From Gammaproteobacteria bacterium (lineage in GTDB: Bacteria; Pseudomonadota; Gammaproteobacteria; Enterobacterales; Alteromonadaceae): 33,158 bases of DNA. Under the pieces are notes generated by a model, which was given only the letters and a program-made list of their open reading frames with translations, was not told the origin of the DNA and did not search any database. Of the stretch, positions 29,889-33,158 are shown piece by piece; positions within the stretch are counted from its first letter, which is position 1; every line of letters begins with the position of its first letter. Made by a program: the position numbers and the translations under genes. Location of the stretch: contig JAHIWM010000021.1 in the NCBI GenBank assembly GCA_018815765.1, positions 1 through 33,158 on the forward strand, in the 5' to 3' direction.

Positions 29889-29950
29889 CTGCTTGCGATG
29901 AAGTCGTTTACAATATCGGCCTTTTTAAAAGCTAAGCATTGAGGTGAATA

Positions 29951-30223
29951 ATGTCCCGTCAGGTATTTTGTGTTTATTTGCAAAAAGAAGCAGCAGGTTT
30001 AGATTTTCAGCTGTACCCGGGTGAGCTTGGCAAAAAGATTTTCGACAGTATCAGCAAAGAAGCATGAGCTTTATGGCAGTCGAAACAGATTATGCTGATC
30101 AATGAAAAAAAGCTGAATATGATGAATCTGGAACACCGCAAGTTGCTGGAAGAACAGATGCAATTGTTTTTATTTGAAGGCAAAGAAGTTCAGATCGAAG
30201 GTTACGTTCCTAAAGCCAAATAA
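29951..30223 (+). pseudogene. yggX: Fe(2+)-trafficking protein YggX gene with in-frame TGA at the Trp39 codon
   Basis: Read through the stop, this 90-codon frame matches YggX (E. coli 91 residues): start Met-Ser-Arg-Gln-Val-Phe-Cys, then '[20 protein letters not shown]', then '[23 protein letters not shown]' and '[19 protein letters not shown]'. Codon 39 (30065-30067) is TGA where homologues have TGG, in 'KEA-W-A-x-W-Q'. No frameshift or other stop occurs. The gene follows mutY by 62 bp, its usual neighbour, with a strong GAGGTGA ribosome-binding site and its own terminator. As written, translation would give a 38-residue peptide. YggX protects iron-sulfur clusters against oxidation. The TGA may be a real nonsense mutation, a sequence error, or, less likely, read-through. 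Confidence 0.93.
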
Positions 30224-30238
30224 ATCCAGCAAATCTCT

Positions 30239-30272
30239 AAGGCGTGGCTGGTTTAAAGTCACGCCTTTCTTT
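30239..30272 (+). terminator. Intrinsic terminator after yggX
   Basis: The arms AAGGCGTG (30239-30246) and CACGCCTT (30260-30267) form an 8-bp stem with a 13-base loop, followed by TCTTT. It lies 16 bp past the yggX stop (TAA) and 50 bp before gcvA, so it should end the mutY-yggX transcript. Confidence 0.8.
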
Positions 30273-30321
30273 ATAATTCGCATTAGAAAAATTAATTCTT
30301 TTTTACCTAAGGCTGCAGGCT

Positions 30322-31254
30322 ATGGCTCGGCGCTTACCCCCTCTTAATGCGTTAAAGGCTTTTGAAACTGCGGCCCGTCATCTTAGTTTTACTAAAGCGG
30401 CTGAAGAGATGTTTGTTACTCAGGCTGCTATTAGTCATCAGATCAAAGCCCTGGAAGACCATTTAGGTTTAAAGCTGTTTATGCGGAAGAACCGCTCTTT
30501 GCTTTTAACCGAAGAAGGACAGAGTTACTTTTTAGATATTAAAGAAATTTTTCTGCAGCTGCATGAAGCCACAGAGAAGTTATTAGCTCGTGGTGCCAAA
30601 GGCTCTTTAACTGTCAGTTTGCAGCCAAGTTTTGCTATTCAGTGGCTGGTGCCGCGTTTAAGTTTATTTAGTGAAGAGCATTCCGACATAGACGTGCGGA
30701 TTAAAGCGGTCGACTCAGACGAAGGTTCATTAACAGACGATGTAGACGTAGCTATTTATTATGGCCGCGGCAGCTGGCGTAACTTGCATGCCGACAAACT
30801 GCACACTGAATACTTACTGCCGGTATGTTCGCCTTTGTTATTAAACGGCGCTAAGCCATTAAAAGATGTAGCGGATTTACGTCACCATACTTTGTTGCAT
30901 GACGGTTCGCGCCAGGCCTGGAAAGATTGGTTTGTCGGACAAGGCTTTAAAAACTTTAACGTCAATCAGGGGCCGATTTTTTCACATACAGCTATGGTAT
31001 TGCAGGCCGCTATTCATGGTCAGGGGGTGGCTTTGGCGCATAACGTAATGGCAAGACCAGATATTAACTCAGGTCGCTTAATAGTGCCGTTTCACCATGT
31101 ATTGCTGAGTAAAGACTCGCATTATCTGGTGTGCCGTGAAAACCAGACTGAGCTTGGTAAAATTGTTGCCTTCAGGCAGTGGATGGCGAAACAGGTTGAG
31201 CTGGATCAGCAGGACTTTGCTGAACAACATTTTAATAATTCGACACCGGATTAA
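30322..31254 (+). CDS. gcvA: LysR-type regulator GcvA (glycine cleavage system)
   Basis: A 310-residue LysR-family regulator. The N-terminal helix-turn-helix (about 6-65, 'NALKAFETAARHLSFTKAAEEMFVTQAAISHQIKALE' in segments) and the following 'RSLLLTEEGQSYFLDIKEIF' are almost the same as in E. coli GcvA. The effector domain keeps 'LPSFAIHWLVPRL'-like 'QPSFAIQWLVPRL', 'DDVDVAIYYGRG' and 'GPIFSHTAMVLQAAIHGQGVALA'. GcvA activates the gcvTHP operon with glycine and represses it with purines. It is first in a run of four rightward genes ending in rlmM; in E. coli gcvA also precedes ygdD and rlmM. Confidence 0.95.
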   Translation: MARRLPPLNALKAFETAARHLSFTKAAEEMFVTQAAISHQIKALEDHLGLKLFMRKNRSLLLTEEGQSYFLDIKEIFLQLHEATEKLLARGAKGSLTVSLQPSFAIQWLVPRLSLFSEEHSDIDVRIKAVDSDEGSLTDDVDVAIYYGRGSWRNLHADKLHTEYLLPVCSPLLLNGAKPLKDVADLRHHTLLHDGSRQAWKDWFVGQGFKNFNVNQGPIFSHTAMVLQAAIHGQGVALAHNVMARPDINSGRLIVPFHHVLLSKDSHYLVCRENQTELGKIVAFRQWMAKQVELDQQDFAEQHFNNSTPD

Positions 31255-31257
31255 TTG

Positions 31258-31887
31258 ATGCCAGAGCAGTTAGCCTTATGCACCAAGCCTGTCGCCAGAT
31301 TGCTGTTGTCTCATGGCGCAGGAGCGCCAGTGCAATCAGAGTTTTGTCAGCTTTTGGCAGAGCAACTGGCAAAACAACATGTTGAAGTCTGGGGTTTTAA
31401 CTTTGCTTATATGCAAAAGACGCTGGCAGGTTCCAGGCAGTTACCAGCAAAAATGCCAGTATTAATGGCTGAACTATCAGAGCAGATAAGCCAAATGCCA
31501 ACAGATTTGCCTTTAGTTATTGCAGGTAAGTCGATGGGTGGTCGGGTTGCCACTCTACTTGCTGCATCTGAATTATTACCGGCAGCGGTGAGAGGGGTGA
31601 TAGCTTTTGGTTATCCTTTTCATCCGCCGAAAAAAGGTAGTTGGCGAACAGAACATTTTGTCGATTTAAAAAGGCCGGTATTAGTGCTGCAAGGAGAGCG
31701 TGATCCTTTTGGCAGCAGTGATGAGCTGGCAGGAAAAAGCTGGCCTTTGGTAGATATAAAGTGGCTACAAAGTGGCGATCATGATTTTTCGCCATTAAAG
31801 AAATCAGGTTTTAGCCAACAGCAGCTGATTGCACAAGCTGCTTCTCTGAGTCGGAGCTTTATTAATGAATGTATTCTGGAAAATTAA
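31258..31887 (+). CDS. Small alpha/beta hydrolase (KANL3/Tex30-like family)
   Basis: A 209-residue hydrolase-fold protein: 'LLLSHGAGAP' (oxyanion segment), nucleophile elbow Gly-Lys-Ser-Met-Gly-Gly ('VIAGKSMGGRVATLLA'), 'VIAFGYPFHPPKK', an acidic 'VLQGERDPFG', and a late His in 'SGDHDFSP', giving a plausible Ser-Asp-His triad. The natural substrate is unknown. The ATG lies 3 bases after the gcvA stop without a clear ribosome-binding site, so translation may be coupled; a TTG at 31255 is also possible. Its 3' end overlaps the DUF423 gene by 23 bases. It appears inserted between gcvA and the ygdD-like gene relative to E. coli. Confidence 0.85.
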   Translation: MPEQLALCTKPVARLLLSHGAGAPVQSEFCQLLAEQLAKQHVEVWGFNFAYMQKTLAGSRQLPAKMPVLMAELSEQISQMPTDLPLVIAGKSMGGRVATLLAASELLPAAVRGVIAFGYPFHPPKKGSWRTEHFVDLKRPVLVLQGERDPFGSSDELAGKSWPLVDIKWLQSGDHDFSPLKKSGFSQQQLIAQAASLSRSFINECILEN

Positions 31888-32251
31888 CTTTAGTCTGGCA
31901 GCCTTTTATGGCGCAGTGACTGTAGGTTCGGCCGCTGCTTTAATGCATTTATGGCGTGGCACTATAGCTACAGAACAATTGGCTGTGCTGTTAAGCGCGG
32001 GTTTTATCTTAGCTTTTCATGCCGTGGCTTTATTGGCCTTATCGGCTTTTGACAAACTGCAACAACAAAGCCCATGGTTAAGCCGCATCTGCGCTTGCGC
32101 CATGCAAATAGGGATTTGGTTATTTGTTTATACTCTGGTAGCTGGTGTATTTAAGCTGCCTTTACATTTTTCAGCTCTGGCGCCTTTAGGCGGTCAGTTG
32201 CTTATTTTAAGCTGGTTGGCTTTGGCCATCAGCCCTTGGATCAGGAAATAA
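31865..32251 (+). CDS. DUF423 family small membrane protein (YgdD-like)
   Basis: A 128-residue inner-membrane protein with four hydrophobic segments. Family marks are the 'FHAVALLALSAF' helix in the middle and 'LAPLGGQLLILSWLALAI' near the C-terminus, matching the DUF423 pattern of a conserved Pro-x-Gly-Gly before the last helix. The function is unknown. The start lies inside the end of the hydrolase gene, with CGGAG 7 bases before the ATG, indicating tight operon structure. The next gene, rlmM, begins 1 base after its stop, as in the E. coli ygdD-rlmM pair. Confidence 0.88.
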   Translation: MNVFWKINFSLAAFYGAVTVGSAAALMHLWRGTIATEQLAVLLSAGFILAFHAVALLALSAFDKLQQQSPWLSRICACAMQIGIWLFVYTLVAGVFKLPLHFSALAPLGGQLLILSWLALAISPWIRK

Positions 32252-32252
32252 C

Positions 32253-33158
32253 ATGAAGATGAACCAACTTTTGCTGTATTGCCGTTCAGGTTTTGAAAAA
32301 GAATGTGCAGGCGAAATTCAGGATAAAGCGTCGCAGCAAGAGGTATTTGGTTTTTGCAAACTGACCAAAGACTCAGCTTTTGTCATTTTTGAAGCTTACG
32401 ACAGCGAAGCCTTAGCTGCTTTTTACCGTGACTATGACTTTACTAATTTCATTTTCGCCCGCCAGTGGTTTTTGCTGGTGGATGACTTGCTGCAACTGGA
32501 TCCCGCCGACCGTATTACTACAGTGGTTGAATCGGCAGTAGCTGCTGAATTATCTGCTTTTGGCGAGATCAGGGTGGAATACCCGGAAACCAACGACGGC
32601 AAAACATTATCTACTTTAGCGCGTAAACTGACAGTGCCACTGCGCCAGTCATTGCGTAAAGCTGGTGTATTGCTGCAAAAAGAAAACTCCAGAGCTCCGG
32701 TACTGCATTTGTTTATGCAAAGTGGCAGCAGTGCTTATTTAGGTATTTCTTACCCAGAAAACAACAGCCCGCTGGAAAACGGCATTATGCGGCTGAAGTT
32801 TCCATCTGATGCACCTAGTCGTAGTACGTTAAAGCTGGAAGAAGCATTTATTCAGTTTATTCCAAAAGACGAATGGGAAACCCGTTTAACTTCAGGCATG
32901 AGAGCTGTGGACTTAGGTGCTTGCCCTGGCGGCTGGACTTATCAGTTGGTTAAACGCAGCATGATGGTCACAGCTATAGACAACGGCATGATGGCGCAGT
33001 CTTTAATGGACACAGGCCAGGTGAAACACTTTCAGGTCGACGGTTTTAAATTCAGTCCGGACAAACGCAATGTGTACTGGCTGGTCTGCGATATGATTGA
33101 AAAACCACAACGTGTTGGCAAACTGGTGTGTGACTGGCTGATCAATGACTGGTGTCAG
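32253..33158 (+). CDS. rlmM: 23S rRNA (cytidine-2498-2'-O)-methyltransferase, 5' part
   Basis: The frame stays open to the end of the window, giving 302 of about 360 residues. The N-terminus 'LLLYCRSGFEKECAGEIQDKA' and THUMP-like region (about 1-170) match RlmM. Next come 'NNSPLENGIMRLKFPSDAPSRSTLKLEEAF' (in pieces), the SAM site 'VDLGACPGGWTYQLVKR', 'MAQSLMDTGQV', 'DGFKF' and 'VCDMIEKP'. It methylates the 2'-hydroxyl of C2498 in 23S rRNA. The start at 32253 has AGGA 7 bases upstream; the ATG at 32259 is equally usual for the family. The C-terminal part lies outside the window. Confidence 0.95.
   Translation, partial: MKMNQLLLYCRSGFEKECAGEIQDKASQQEVFGFCKLTKDSAFVIFEAYDSEALAAFYRDYDFTNFIFARQWFLLVDDLLQLDPADRITTVVESAVAAELSAFGEIRVEYPETNDGKTLSTLARKLTVPLRQSLRKAGVLLQKENSRAPVLHLFMQSGSSAYLGISYPENNSPLENGIMRLKFPSDAPSRSTLKLEEAFIQFIPKDEWETRLTSGMRAVDLGACPGGWTYQLVKRSMMVTAIDNGMMAQSLMDTGQVKHFQVDGFKFSPDKRNVYWLVCDMIEKPQRVGKLVCDWLINDWCQ

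Noticed and set aside
30065-30067. TGA in yggX as a selenocysteine codon
   Set aside because: Homologues have Trp, not Cys, at this position, and no selenocysteine insertion hairpin stands out just downstream.

Overview
The window looks like a chromosomal segment of an aquatic gammaproteobacterium, most likely Rheinheimera or a close relative (Alishewanella/Arsukibacterium group). This is an inference from protein character, moderate GC content and gene order: mutY-yggX, gcvA...DUF423-rlmM, gltBD, arcA/arcB and a large TonB-dependent receptor. It is mostly core and housekeeping DNA. I see no prophage, insertion sequence, CRISPR array, tRNA or rRNA.

Layout. 1-1157: 3' part of a stomatin/SPFH gene and its NfeD partner (+). 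1178-3721: membrane-anchored degenerate-GGDEF/EAL protein (-). 3983-7189: lipoprotein alpha/beta hydrolase (+), then three leftward genes (bicupin, DUF2805/TIGR03643, DUF2804). 7282-7436: terminator and a palindromic repeat. 7438-13328: gltB-gltD glutamate synthase (-). 13329-13830: 500 bp of non-coding, hairpin-rich DNA. 13831-14757: folE2 (-). 14986-20634: leftward operon of TonB-dependent receptor, YfcC-type carrier and isoaspartyl dipeptidase homologue, closed by a strong terminator. 20635-21103: structured intergenic region. 21104-25951: arcB (+) facing arcA (-), with a further sensor kinase behind arcA. 26047-26167: second copy of the palindromic repeat. 26206-28688: DUF3293 gene (+), then trmB-rsmC-small secreted protein (-). 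28854-33158: mutY, interrupted yggX, gcvA, hydrolase, DUF423 gene and 5' part of rlmM (+).

Most notable. (1) yggX, next to mutY, has an in-frame TGA exactly where the conserved Trp39 codon should be, while the rest of the frame is intact. (2) The receptor/carrier/IadA-like operon looks like a dedicated route for isoaspartyl dipeptides. Its IadA-like enzyme has Leu for the first His of the HxH metal motif and Glu for the carbamylated Lys. (3) ArcB keeps the equivalent of redox cysteine Cys180 but has Trp for Cys241. It is convergent with arcA, and the arcA upstream region carries two identical 10-bp palindromes. (4) Two dispersed imperfect-palindrome repeats share their ends but differ in the middle.

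The annotation rests on reading the sequence and remembered family features; no database search was run.
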